A program made the position numbers and the translations under genes. The notes below the pieces were generated by a model, which did not search any database, was not told the origin of the DNA, and was given only the letters and a program-made list of their open reading frames with translations. A DNA stretch of 64,000 bases from Aphidius gifuensis (taxonomy: Eukaryota; Arthropoda; Insecta; Hymenoptera; Braconidae): contig NC_057788.1 of assembly GCF_014905175.1 (NCBI RefSeq), positions 5,146,001 through 5,210,000 of the forward strand, written 5' to 3'. This document shows positions 1-13,190 of the stretch, one piece after another (the first letter of the stretch is position 1; each line of letters begins with the position of its first letter).

Positions 1-2
1 AG

Positions 3-104
3 CCAGTAATTGTAAAACCAAAAATAAAAGAACCCATACCTGAAGATCCTAGATGGCAACGTTTACCAAGATGTTATAGATTTGTATTTATTAGATTTTG
101 TTAA
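3..104 (+). CDS. C-terminal end of an unrecognised coding exon
   Basis: The window opens inside a reading frame of 33 codons that ends at TAA (102-104). The translation is basic and proline-rich (PVIVKPKIKEPIPEDPRWQR, then a Cys/Phe/Arg-rich tail ending RFC). Codon composition is clearly different from the A/T-run DNA that starts immediately after the stop. The start lies outside the window, so the true protein length and any splice site are unknown. I do not recognise the family. The AT-rich sequence after 104 fits a 3' UTR. Seen: an open frame to the window edge. Inferred: that it is a terminal exon on the plus strand. Confidence 0.5.
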   Translation, partial: PVIVKPKIKEPIPEDPRWQRLPRCYRFVFIRFC

Positions 105-2591
105 TTTAATTTATGAAAAATAAATAATATTTAAAATACATAAACAAGTTTAATTAGAAAAAAATTATTTATGAACTTTAAAATATTTTAAATTCAATCT
201 ATTGAATTTTTTAAATTCTAGACACTTTGATTAATCTTAAACACAAATTGTTTTATTATTCAAGCATAATCCTTCTTTTTAAATAAAACAGTGATAATAT
301 ATTTCACCAAGTTCCATTAAACAATGGTCGATCCTGAGTATAGGGATTCAGTAAGAGAGTGAGTGACATTGCAAATCCTTTGTGGCTAGTGAGACTTAGA
401 CTAGTGTACTTTACTTTGGGTAAAATTGCCATGCTACTCAGACCTCTGTCGTACTAAAATCAGACAGAATTTCAAAGCTTCATACATCATTCTGAGATTA
501 GAAAGACTAATGATCTTCACTAATGATAACCAATTTCAGTGTGATATTTTACTTGATTTTTAATTAAACTTTTATTTGATAAAAAAATATTTAATTGTTT
601 TAAAACTCTTAAATAAAAATAAACTAATCAATTAATCTTTTCTAAAAGAATTTTTAGAAATTTTAAAAATCAAATTTATATTTTTCATACAAACACAAGA
701 AATATATTTATTTTATTTTTCTACTTGTTGTTCACCCTAACAAATTGTCTTTAATTAAACTTCATAAAAGTATTTACATCTATATATTTATATTATTATT
801 ATTATTTTTTTTTTTAATATTTATTTTTATTAATGTATATTGAAATGACAAGGACTAGGGGCTGACACAAAGTTCAATAGTAAATCATCTTGAGGACATT
901 CATAGAACCACCACTGTTCCTTCAGCCCTTGGACTTTTGCTTGCACTTACCCTCTCCTATTGACCCTCGCCCACCCTATTCTTTAAGCCTTGTGGTCACC
1001 GAGTACACCAGCCTCAACATAAATCGTAAACATCATCCCCATATACTCAACACAACAAACATTCATCCTCTCTGGTAATGATAACGTTTCTTCACGCATG
1101 ACTTTATATATATCCTTTTTCATTTTTAGAATTAAAACAAGTTATAAATGCAGACAAGGACAACAAATTAAATTTCCAAAATTTCAGTCAACTACATTTA
1201 TTATTATATACCCCATGTCGAGATAACAAATTAAATTACATATTTTATATATATGTATTTTCTAATTTTCTAATAATGGAAGACATTATAACCAACTGGT
1301 GATTTCACACTTGTGACATATTGCATTTATGAAATTAATATTATTAAGTGTTGAAAAAAACAAATAGAATTGTGAATTTTTATATCGTTAAAAATATATA
1401 AAATATAGAAAAAAAATACAAGGCATTTAAAAATTAATTGGCATGTATTTTTTAATTGATTATTAAAGTAAATGATTTATTTTTAAAAAGTTTGTGGACA
1501 GTCTGTCGATATATGACTGAAAAAAAAACTTTGGATTTTAATAATGACGAGGTGGTTCACTATTGGACAGTAAAACCGATTAAATTTACATATAAGTCAT
1601 AAGTTAATATGAATAATTGATATTCTTTGAAACTTTCAATTATATGGAAATAAATATTTTTATACAAGTATACGTATAAGTACATAAAAAAAAAAAGAAA
1701 AAAAATAAAATCCACGTAATTTTATTAAAGCAACGATTCATATTTTTAAATTATTAATAAAATTGTGGATTAAAAAAAAATAACAATAATAATAGAATAA
1801 AAAAGAAAATAATAATTTTCATTTTAAAATAAAATATTGTGCAATATATTGCGTTGTGAAATTAAAAGGTCGATTCGTACGATATAAAAACAATTAACAT
1901 TGTGACAAACAGTCATTAAAAAAATTTAAAAAATTAAAAAAATAAAATAAAATACAGATGATTTATTATTTCAATCATTACTCAATCAGTTTATTATGAA
2001 AAAAAATTAAAGTACTAACTTTAATGATTTTTATAAAATGAAATTTTTTATTTTTATATTTGTTTTATTTTTTAAATTTTTAAAATTATAAAACTTCGAT
2101 AATTAATAATAAATAATAATTAAAAAAAATAAAACTATCAAGAACTGGCATTAACTGATGTTTGAACTACAAATCTGTCATACCATAAACACATACTGCT
2201 ACCAGAAAATATAAAAAGAAAGAAAAAAAAAAAAAAACATATTTAAATTTTATTTAATATTTTTCGTTTGGTCTTTGTATTTATTTTTAGATAATCTATT
2301 TTTCTTTTTCATTTTTCAACATTTCCATATATCAAAATGTGATGCTTTACGCAATGTCTCAACAATTGGTAGATAATTTTTTTCATAGGAAAAAAAAAAT
2401 AAAATAAAACTGGGAAGTGATATTTCTTTATTGCAAATCGAGCATACTTTTAGTTTACCAGATGTTATCTCTTCAGTGTTAAATGAGCATGATGACATCA
2501 TGAAAATTTATTAATGTCAAAAATTGAAAAAAAAAAAATTCAAATATATTCTTAGATTTTTATTTTTTAATTTATTATTATTAAAATTCTA

Positions 2592-2625
<34 letters not shown>

Positions 2626-3299
2626 ATCACATTTGCAATTGATGATATTAATATTTAATATTTTTTTATGACTTTAAAAAAAATTATTTTTTCCCATTAA
2701 GATTTTAATATTTCAATAAAAATTAATTTCGAATTAAAATATATTTTTTTGCAAAACTTGCGTAACAATATAAATGAACCATTTTAATCGTCTTTGTGTT
2801 GATTTGAAGCTTGAGAAAGCGAGCATCATTTTGCTTTCTATAAGTATTTGAAAAAATAATAATGTTACTTTTAACTTGTACGTGATGGAGTATAATATAT
2901 GTGGCAAATAAATTTAAGATAAATAATGAAATAAAATAAAATTGTGATTGCAATTCATCTTGAGATAAATATAACGGATCTCACTTTTTCAATCATTAAA
3001 TATTATTATTATATAATTTTAATTTTTTATTATTATATTCCGTATATAATAAAAAATAAAATTTAAAAAAAAAAAAAACACAGTCATTATGGTTAAATCG
3101 ATTTGTCAAAAGCTCCTGTAACATAGACACATTAAATATATTTTAATCTAATTTTATATTAACTCAATTTAATAGGTCATTGAGTGTATATAGAAAGTCA
3201 CTTCAATTTATTTTACATATAAAATTTAAAATATATAATAAAAATAAATATATATATAAATTTTATTTCAACGTTGTAACATGAGATTTAAATTGCTGA
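105..3299. other. AT-rich non-coding stretch with two GC-richer patches
   Basis: Mostly A/T runs and short (TA)n. Two patches are visibly less AT-rich (about 310-540 and 845-1080). The second holds a 62-codon plus-strand frame that does not look protein-like. I see no splice-flanked frame or RNA gene. Confidence 0.6.
2593..2623 (+). repeat. poly(A) tract of about 31 nt
   Basis: The longest uninterrupted A run in the window. No adjacent open frame or target-site duplication was found, so it is not evidence of a retrocopy on its own. Confidence 0.85.
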
Positions 3300-3485
3300 G
3301 AAACAATTGCATGTACAATTTGGTTTAAAAACAAGATAGAACGTTGCATCGTCGGCGAACAAGCTCAAAATCCTTTTATGGCTGTTGTATCACCACGACG
3401 AATCACTAATCACCAGTTTGCCAGTCCAGTCAATAAGATACTTTTGCGCTTCTATTTTACCCAAGAAGACTATCTTGTTTTATAG
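3300..3485 (+). other. GC-richer islet with a 61-codon open frame
   Basis: Between an in-frame TGA (3297-3299) and TAG (3483-3485) lies a frame with a varied, protein-like translation (contains QAQNPFMAVVSPRRITNHQ). The only ATG is about halfway in, so it would have to be an internal or terminal exon. The upstream AG has a poor pyrimidine tract. A frame of this length is expected by chance in DNA of this size, so only composition speaks for it. Confidence 0.2.
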
Positions 3486-4983
3486 CTTTTTTAGCATTAT
3501 TAAAGTTTGACTTTACGAGCAAGATTAACCTAAAATACCAATGGAAATGTGTATAATATCTTTGGTCTTTAAAAAGACTCACAACTATATATACACAAAC
3601 TGCATTCATATATAGTATACATATGAATTTTAATTATTAATGTCTCGAATGGTCACTCGTCACGTCAATTAGTCGACAATGTTGTCCTCCCTCATGGCTG
3701 AATATTTTTTTTTTTACTTTTTCATATTTGATTTATGATTGAAAAATATTGTTGTTTTTCATTCTCTTCAGGATATTCTTTCTTTTTTTTTTTTTCAATT
3801 TTATCTTTTAGCTTAATTTATATTTTCAAATAATTTTTTTATACATCATGTTTTATATATATGAAATAAAAATACTATGATGACAATATAATTATAATAA
3901 ATATGTAAATAAATATCTCATTGTTCAGATAATTTTAATGATATTTGTAGTGACTGCAAATTTATTTATGATTTATTATGAAGCAATTTGTTATTCAATT
4001 AATGTATTAATGTATACACACTGTCAATTCAATATATTATTAATCCTGTTATCCACAAGATTCATCGTGTGAATTTATTGAAATTTAAATATTCAATCAA
4101 TAAACGCGGTATAATTTAAAAGTTCAAAAAGAAAAAAATATATTATTGATCGTATTATTGGATATAATTAAAATTAATTACTATCTCATTTTTTTTTGTA
4201 CTTAATAAATATATATTAAAAAATTATAAATTTATATAACAGGTAAAATATTTTATTAAGATATTTTAAAAATATATAAAAAATAAATAACTTCGAGTAT
4301 AATATCATTTAAAACATATAAATATTTTTATGAATTTAATAAAATATAATGTTGTGTTTTTATTGATAAGATAATGTAAATCGACACTATTAAGAAAAAT
4401 TATATTTATATGTATACATGTGAGAGTTGATGTACCATTGGTGGACTTTAAACAGTTATGGGAATCAGGTCGTTTGTATATTATTACACAAGCAAGATGG
4501 GCGAGGCAAAAATCATTGCTTTGACTTTTTATATATATGTATACATATCTCAAGCTTCATACGAGTGAAAGTGCAAATTTTACTCTTTAAACCATATGTT
4601 CATTTCAGCATTTGATATATTATATATATAATATATTTTCAAACAATTATTGATTAGTCCCGGTTGTCTTTGAATTAACGCCTTTAAAGTATCGAACAAT
4701 TTACATATTTAATTTTTAGATTTAATTAATTATTGCTTAATAAAAAAAAATATTGGTATGTCTATTATTTTATTAATTGAATTATTGAAAAAATAAAATT
4801 CAATTTTCATTTGAAAATAAAATTCTTTATAAATTGTGCATTAAAAGTTCAACAAGGTAATGCCACTTTCAGGTTCAAATAGAATGTTTAAAATTTAATA
4901 CAGAGGCAGTTGCTTCTTGCATAGGGTCATACCAGGTCAATATTCCATGAACATTCTAGACGCTTCTGAGGTACTTGAATTTG

Positions 4984-5016
<33 letters not shown>

Positions 5017-6019
5017 AGCCACAAGACGCATCAAAACTTTCACATGGTTTGATTATTTATTCGTATAGCCAAATCCAATCACACCTTGTGGATAACCATT
5101 ATTTGATTTCTGATATTGAAGCAAGATGAAAATCAGTGTGATCAATGTTTATACCTTTAGAAAATTAGACTTGGGTATATCGAATGTAACAAGCTTTGTA
5201 ATACTTGTATATATATATTTATACTTTGGTCCCGTGACACTGAAATTAGGATTACTGTTTGTTGTTTCAAAGTAACATGCGGTATGGAATACTTTATTAT
5301 ACTCTATGTATTTCTTGGTAACTTTGAAAATTGTTTATCAAAGTTTTGATTGTATCACATAACCAAGAAATTTTGGGTGACCAAATAGTTGACTAAAGTT
5401 TAAATATTTTAACTATCTTAATCAATATATATGAAATTACTATCATTTTTTTAAGTAATATCAAGTATATTAAATATATGAGATGAAAATTTAATATTAT
5501 ATTTAAATATAATATACGTTTATTATTCATATCATATTACATGACAAATTCGACAGCGATAGAGAGAGAAAAAAAATTTATTTTTAAACAAAATCAAGTC
5601 AATCCATATTCATGAAGTTAAATCTCCGAGAAATTTGAGATGACCAGGGTATTTAAACAGTAAATATACATATACTGTAACCATATACATATACTTTACA
5701 TTGTTTATATACATAAAAAAAGGGAGAGTTATCCATTGGTCACAAAGGGGCGAGTGGGGTAGAAATTCAAAATGTGAAATTCGTGCTTGATCAATATATA
5801 TATATATGTATATGTATATCCATATATTCACAAAAAGGGTTGTCCATATAGTACCATAGACTATCGTTAAGATTAGCATCACAACCCTCCGAGGTGTGAG
5901 ATCTCGTTCATTCGACCGATAACGCTGGACAATTTTCGGACCTTCATGTGAAGACCCCCATAGGCTCGTCGACCCTATCTAGCATACAATACCTCTCTAA
6001 TATATACCATAAAACTCAC
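3486..6019. other. AT-rich non-coding stretch
   Basis: AT-rich DNA with a (TA)n microsatellite at 4984-5008 and a GC-richer block starting near 5880 that leads into the exon candidate at 6020. No supportable gene seen. Confidence 0.55.
4984..5008. repeat. (TA)n microsatellite
   Basis: About twelve TA units, followed by the GTATG-type variants common across this window. Confidence 0.85.
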
Positions 6020-6111
6020 TTGGCAAGCATGAAGAGCTCTGCTCATTTTTGCTTGAATGCCTCGAAACCATTTCAGAATAATTAGACAATCAGCTTGGAT
6101 CGACAACGATT
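6020..6111 (-). CDS. candidate internal coding exon, unrecognised
   Basis: On the minus strand a 92-nt segment is bounded by a CT-rich acceptor (GGTTCTTCTCTATGACCCAAAG) and a strong donor (CAA followed by GTGAGT). It reads as two leading bases plus 30 open codons, SLSIQADCLIILKWFRGIQA then KMSRALHACQ. GC content is far above the flanks. The matching of a good donor, an acceptable acceptor and a protein-like frame is the evidence; the length alone proves nothing. It needs a donor one base into a codon from an upstream exon (higher coordinates), which I could not identify. Family unknown. Confidence 0.35.
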
Positions 6112-8992
6112 CTTTGGGTCATAGAGAAGAACCAAATTGTTGGACATAATATAGAAAAGTTGGAAATAAAAATATATAACCATGTGGACTTGTGAGTTTC
6201 GTTTTTTATTATATAAAAGAGAATGGCTACTGTGTAGATATTACCAACATTATATGTATATGTATATATATAAACGGACCATTTACTTTCACGGTCAGAT
6301 CGATTCAGGCTACTCTCTCTTTCTCTTTCTCTCTCTCTTCCCTTTTATCCCCATGATGACACTAAGGGAGTTGCGTTACAAGCATGGTTATCTTTTGCCT
6401 CAATAACCCGCATAAACTTTATCAAGATATACTTGCCCGCACATACAAGGTGTATCCGTTGTGTATACCACATTGAGAAACACGTATTTTAGTCTTATGA
6501 CTGTGGATTAATTTGAATTAGTTTATTTTCATATATACATCGCATCTTGAAAAGTACGTCAAAGATTAAAGCATAAAAAAAAAAAAGCTATATACATTTA
6601 CATAAACGAGTTTTATTTGAAAATATATATATTCGATTGTATCATATGTATGTATAGACTTTTGACATACGAGAAAGGGAAAAGATAAAAAAAAAAAATA
6701 AAAATAAAAAAAAGGAATAAAATCATTCTTATATAGATTGTAATATATTTTTCGCATAAACCTTCATATACCTTCAGCGAGCAATATCCGGTGCAGTCTC
6801 AACGGCCGTGGGAAAAGGGCGTGAAATCTGTTCAAGAGTCTTCCACGCGTTTCTATATAGCATCTTCTCTCGTTTCATATAATGTATTGGTATATATACG
6901 CATGTACATATATGGTAAAATATATATATACTTACTGGTATGTACTACCAGCGAACGATTTTACCTAAAGGAACATATTGCCTCAAGATAAATTGGATTA
7001 TGCTGTGTTATTGAGAGCTCGTAATTTTTCGATGTAAACATGCGCGTGCGTGCACGTAAGAATGACGTGTCTGATCGAAAAAACGTGACATAGTGTCGCG
7101 AATAAAGTATTTTAAATTGTTCGTATTAAGACTAGATACTTGGTTGAAAAAAAAACTTTTAAAAATATGCGATAACTTGCTTGACTTGCATATAGTTTTT
7201 AAGTAATGTAATTTGATGTATATAAACGCGTAAAATTATATCGACATGACTGCAGAATAACAGTTTTTGAATTTTTTTATTTTTTATTTTACTGTATTTG
7301 AATATTTTGATGGATGATGTGAGATGATTGGCCAAGTTAACTGGGCCATTGACGATTAGTTATAGAGCTAGAGGGTGTATACAAAAATAAAAAAAAAAAT
7401 GAAAAATTAATGGAAAAGGGATAAAGACACGGTACTTTTTAAAAAAATGTTTGTGGGATGTACATGTAGATTACAGGTTGTACTTTGTATATATTTATTC
7501 ATATGTATATGGTCCACAGTATATATTTGATGAATAAATGACTTTCATTAAAAAATAAAAACATATATAACTAGCAGAAAAATAAAATACAGATGAAGAA
7601 GAAAATTAGATTTAAAAAATAAAAAATATAAAATCAGCGCAATGATTGTTTGACAGGGAGTGAGATGGGATTAAAAATGTTCTACATAGTGCATAAAAAA
7701 AGGACATGAATATTATCCCTTGGGCCTGAAACAACTTCCTGGATGAGTTCGTGACTCTAATCACCAGATAAATTTAAATTACTAATATTCTTGTACTTAT
7801 CTTATATTAACGTGCCAACTGATAATACACACAAGTTTACAACGTCTTTTAATCTAATATATATTCATGAAAATATTATTATATTTATATTTTTTCAAAA
7901 TTAACATTATAATTAAAATTTAGTAATTTACAACAAACAAAAAAACAAAATTCATCTTCTATTTAAATTTGTTATTTGATTTTTAAAAATGTATATATAA
8001 TCAATGAAAAGTTGTCAAAAGATATGATGATAATTCAGCCCAAGGGATTGTTTCTCAACTCAGTAAAAAAAAATAAATAGATAAAAGTTGAAAAACTTGT
8101 GAGTTGAATGATTCGTCCAAGGGTGTTTAACCATGTCCAGTTTGTTGAGTTGGTATATATATATACTTGTGGATGATGTCTTGGTGAATACAGTATACAA
8201 ACTGGCATATTATATTTCTCTTCCAGCATGGATAAGAGGGAATAGAACGCACATGGGACACACGATCGTAAATCTCAACTCTGGTAAAACTGGTTATACA
8301 AAACTGCGCAGGAGGTTATAGCAATCTTAAGTATGAATGCAAACTCTGTGCCAAATGTACACAGAATATCACATAAGCAACTACTGTTTGTATTTATTTA
8401 TTTTTATTTATTTTATGTATACTGAATCATTATCATCAGTAACATCGGCTATCTAACAAGCCTTTTATCAAATATCTATCTGATTATCTTTAAAAATAAT
8501 AATAAATGTATATAAAGACAAAATTCAATTTTATTTAAAGAAAAAAATAAAAAAATTTTTGTTCAATTACGAATGAAACATGGTAAGAAAAATTCCAAGA
8601 TAGTTTGAGATGCGTTGTCATCAGTACCAAAGTTGGAAAAACTTGAGGTCAGTCAATTACCTATACTGTTTTTAAAAATTACATTTGTGTATCTTCTATA
8701 TATATATGAGAGTTGGAAATCCACAGTAGCAGTTGGTAAATATATGTGTCTCTTTGAGTGAACGCAAACTCGTTGACTCTGAATATATTCTTGTCTTTGT
8801 TTTATATAAATTTCATGTTCTGGCAAGATTCTCCATCTTTCTTAAGCTACTTTCTGTCTATGCAATATATATAAGACGTAATAAATTACGTCGAATAGAC
8901 TGTCCACGTTGTTGATCGTCAATAAAAGCAGTGGCGTGTAATCTATCAATTAGTTAATGTTTTTTTATTTTTATTTTTTTTTATATTTCAAG
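6112..8992. other. AT-rich non-coding stretch
   Basis: Contains a pure CT-rich run near 6312-6340 and a GC-richer patch near 6780-6860. The frames there lack splice support. Nothing else seen. Confidence 0.55.
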
Positions 8993-9056
8993 TTTGCCGA
9001 TGCACTACTGGGCGCCGTCATTCTCGCCTGACGGCAATGCACCACATTCTTCGAAG
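8993..9056 (+). CDS. candidate small coding exon, unrecognised
   Basis: A 64-nt GC-rich block stands out sharply from its flanks. It is preceded by a long T tract ending in TTTCAAG and followed by a donor (GAAG then GTAAAT). One frame is open throughout, starting after one base: LPMHYWAPSFSPDGN then APHSSK. The other two frames contain stops or a less coherent translation. The third codon is an ATG, so it could be a first coding exon as well as an internal microexon. Just downstream (9061-9080) is a short inverted repeat, CTATGG/CCATAG. The SFSPDG stretch is not enough to name a family. Confidence 0.4.
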
Positions 9057-9714
9057 GTAAATGTACCTATGGACTTTACCATAGACTTGATCGCCTTATA
9101 GGATCGTTTAAAGGCGGCTGGTTTGACTTTGATATTCATGGTCCATGATGGAATGAAGTTAAATAAAAATAATAATAAAAAAAACTTATCAAGTTGACGG
9201 TGAAAATATATAGAGATAAATGACGGGTGAATGAGGGATCATTTATAGGATCATTACAGATCTGTGCAGCTCATACAAAATAAAGTATATAGAATATTTT
9301 CAAGGGAAGCTTGCTTGGTGGTGTTTATGTATATAGCAATATCTATATGGGTTTGCGTGCAGCTTGTTTTCGCAGAAAGCATTTATGATTTCAACTACAA
9401 CAGTACTTATCTATCTAATCTACCGTTATATACCTGATGCGTAAACTTTGCACGATAATAATATTAAATAAAAATTATTAAATCAATAACAATCACCGTT
9501 GTGCAAAAATAACTTCAAACAAAAAAAATAATTAAATAAATAATCCACATTATTTTATTTGGATATTGTAATATTTAAATTGATAATTGAATTTTTTATT
9601 TTGATTTTTATTTTATTAATATTCTATTCGTTAGGTATTTAGTTTTTCGAATGATAATGATAATACAAAACATTGTCGGGGGAATATCATTATGATTAAT
9701 AAATAAGCTAAACT

Positions 9715-10154
9715 ATGAAGAACTACATAATACTCAAAGTACACAATGATCAGCTTAACTTTGTCTTTTTTGTTCCCTTGACTTTTGCTCAACTTGGTAG
9801 ATATATTCTATACATTGAGTACCACTATCTTCTTTCATCATCACATCCCTTTGCTATATATTTGAGCACCACCTTGCCCTTTTTGTATATATTTTTCACC
9901 AAAACTATGGTCTGTTTTTGTGATTCGTTGTGCACGTGCTGGCAGTGTCTCGTAAATTGTTTCCGAGGACCCTCTTCGCGAAATATAATGTGGTTCAGAG
10001 CAACGTAATTACCCTCGGGGATCGTGCGAACATTAACATCAGGCTTGCGCGACTCGTTTTCGATATACCCCTGTTTAAAAAAAAGGGGTTCCTTTTCTTG
10101 CCAGAATATAAAGACTGATTTTTTTAAATTTTTTTCAAATGCTGTTATGACCAC
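9715..10154. other. GC-richer islet with overlapping open frames on both strands
   Basis: The minus strand is open for 110 codons (9825-10154) with a charged, low-bias translation that includes ENESRKPDVNVRTIPEGNY and REEGPRKQFTRHCQHVHNES. The plus strand is open at 9930-10118 with a translation that includes FAKYNVVQSNVITLGDRA and NIRLARLVFDIPLF. Neither frame contains an ATG in a useful place; both begin at GTG-type codons. So if either is coding it is an internal exon, a pseudogene or an element fragment. Possible donors exist on the minus strand (AAG then GTGGTG) but no convincing acceptor. The protein may lie on either strand. Confidence 0.35.
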
Positions 10155-13150
10155 ATGATACCAAAATTCAATTTAAGAAGATATACATACTGATTTTTTT
10201 TTTAAACAAATATATTTTTCATTTTTAATTTTTTGAAAACCATGAAAACACACAAATTTTCATTCTTTTTATTTTAATTAAAAATAAACATACTACATTT
10301 AACAAAAAAAACCACTCTAATTTTTGTAGGTATATATATATCATGTTATTAGATAAATATAATAACAATAATATAATAAATAAATAGAGGAAAAATACGA
10401 TGCGTTTAACGAAGCGTTGAGTCTTGTCGTAAAAAAACAAAAACATAGACACTGGATATTGTGCAATAAAATACAAAAAAAAATAAAACTAAAACAAAAT
10501 AAAAGGTAAAATACAGAGAGAAGCCTTATATATATATGATGTACATATTACGGATGAATTCACACAGTGTATAGGCGAGTTTAACACGTATGTACAATGT
10601 CTACAACACTCTGTGGAATAGTGCAAAGTAAGATGTTCAATGTATGATCAACGGATAGCAAGTGTTATTAAACTAAACCAAGTAAGATGTCAAAGTATCA
10701 GGACAATATACCACATGTATATCTGTTACAATTCGACGCATATTAAATTATTGATCATTGGACTGAATTTAAAAAATATATTAAAAAACATGTATTGATT
10801 TTTATGATTTATATCTGTGTGCAGTATATGCTAGAATAAACTATAAATAAGGGCAATTTATATTATAATGGATAATGAAAAAAAAAAACAACAACAAATA
10901 GACGAGAAAAAAAAATTACAAGATCTGTATAAGATTGAAGTTTTGATGGGCTTTGATATGAGTATGAGTATGTAAAAAAAAAAAAAAAATATATATATAT
11001 AATTTCAAGACTCAATTTCTTAAGAAGAAAATGAAAAAAAAATTTACATATAATTTCCTATGCATAAACAATTTCAATCTCAATAATAACGAAATATAAA
11101 AAATTTTTTTATTAAAAATTTTCTATGAGTTGAGATAAATATTTGAAATGTAATATACATAATATTAACTTATAAATTGTAATTTAATAAAAATCAAAAA
11201 AAAAAAAAAAATTAGATATCATAACGGTTGATTGGAAAGCTATTAATAAAAAAAAAAAAAAAAAATAGTAATAATGAATTTTCTATATTCTGACATTTCA
11301 AGCATCTCATTATATATATTGAATATTACGATATCAAAAAAGATGTATATGGATGATGACTATTCATGAATCGTGTTAAGCTGTAGATGATTCATTTTGA
11401 ATTAACATGCAAACAAGTTGACCAACATCAATATTATTTGTTGAGTATTGGCACGTGCCACACTCGGTGAAAGTAAATGAAAAATAATCGTATATAAATA
11501 AAAATAATATAAAAAAATATTTAACTTGAAATTTCCAGTGGTTTTTATGCTTCCGGTTGTTGATAATTCATTGGTAATAATTTTTAATACAACTTATTTT
11601 ATAGTTACGATATAAAATATAAAAATTCAAATACAAAAATGACAAATATAAACTTTAAGTGCATGATGACTGAGCTATTTGTTGATAGTATGAAATCCAT
11701 TGGTCCAGTAGATTTTATACTTGAAAGTACCCAGTAAAAAAGTTTTATTGGCACAATAATAAATACGCGTTTTTTATATTTAAAATAACATTGAACGAGA
11801 AAAGATCAACGATAGTATATAATACATTTGTGTATATGTGTGAGGGTCATAATGGTAAAACGCTCGCGTGAACCGGTCTTTACTTAACGGTTAAACCTTT
11901 TCTAGGATCAATCATCATTATTTTGTACTCATTCAGCACCTACGCGATCTCTCTTTTTTTATTTATAATATATATATAAAAAGTTTACATTACCTTACGT
12001 TCACAGCTGAGTCTGTATATACAATTGCTATTGAAGTTTATCTTCTTAATGTTTTCTTCGTGGTTATTTTGTTTGCGTTACAAGTAGCATTTACGGGACC
12101 CAGTAACACGGTGGCCCTGGTTGCTGGTTAGACTGTGACCTGAACGTGTTGATTTTTGTATATGTGATTGGCTCTTTTTTTTTTTTTATTTCAAATGTTT
12201 TATTCTCTCGTGATGAAATAATGACTGATATAACAACTGTAAGAAGAAAAATAAATAAATAAAATAATAATGAGTGAGAATATTTGTTGGGAAGAAAAAA
12301 CAATGGATATATTTATATTCAACGAGAAACCTTTTGCTTAAATATATATAAAATAAAATATCAAGATATTTTCTTGTTTAGAAAAAACATTGACTGTATC
12401 TCAACACCATATTTATTGATTTTATCTTATATGTGCAATTGTGTTAACGTATATTATCGGTCAATGACGGACACCAATCTAACCAAGACAATGCTCAAGG
12501 GGTGTCATTGATAGATGATCATCATAATTGACTAACTTAACTTATAACAATTCATGTATTTCTACTGTGGGCGTGTATTAATGCGCAATAAATTTTAGAT
12601 TAAGACTTTATACTTAAAATTTTCTCAAAGTTTCATATATAAATTGATGTATTAAATTTTTTTCAACATTAAATATCATAAAAATATCATATTTATTATT
12701 AGTATATATTCTTGGTAGTGATTAACAATAATAATAATAATAATGAATGCAATCATAATCATTACTTTTTAATTTTGTAATATATATAATGATGGTTATA
12801 TAATAATTTAAAAAATATATATTTCTTTTAAGATACATCTATATGGTACTGAGTATTTTAATGATGTTTTTTATTTTCATATAAATATATAATAATGTAT
12901 TAGTGCTGAAAGCATTTCTAATCTCCGGGTTCTGACAAAAAAGGAAAGAAAAAAAAAAACCACAAGTTCGTCTTGAAATAAAAAAGAGGGGTTGTTCGAG
13001 TAGAACGTATATATACCTCGTGGTATTAACCGTCGACTGACGATCATTAGTCTGTGTCGGAAGTCACTGTCACCATTCTTTTTTTTTTTTTTTTTCTTTA
13101 TGTCTCATCCCTCGTGAGATTTTTTTCAAAAAAAAAAAAAAATCACTTAC
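10155..13150. other. AT-rich non-coding stretch
   Basis: A-rich DNA with long A runs (for example 10974-10990, 11190-11210) and (TA)n. A plus-strand frame ending at the TAG near 12130 is open for about 78 codons without any ATG. I do not call it. Confidence 0.55.
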
Positions 13151-13190
13151 TGATTTGGAAAGAAATTTGGGCACTCTCGCGCCCCGGAAA
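13151..13190 (-). CDS. candidate small exon with GTAAGT donor
   Basis: The minus-strand donor is strong (AAATCA then GTAAGTG). Upstream the frame FPGRESAQISFQI is open and GC-rich, and it stays open to an upstream stop near 13222. The acceptor used for the 5' boundary (AAATAAAG) is weak, so the exon may be longer. The plus strand of the same islet is open for 127 codons (13155-13538) from a non-ATG start, which shows that openness here is not strand-specific. Low confidence. Confidence 0.2.

Noticed and set aside
3300..3360. IWFKNKIER reading resembling homeodomain helix 3
   Set aside because: The rest of the homeodomain pattern is absent upstream and downstream in that frame; a chance match.
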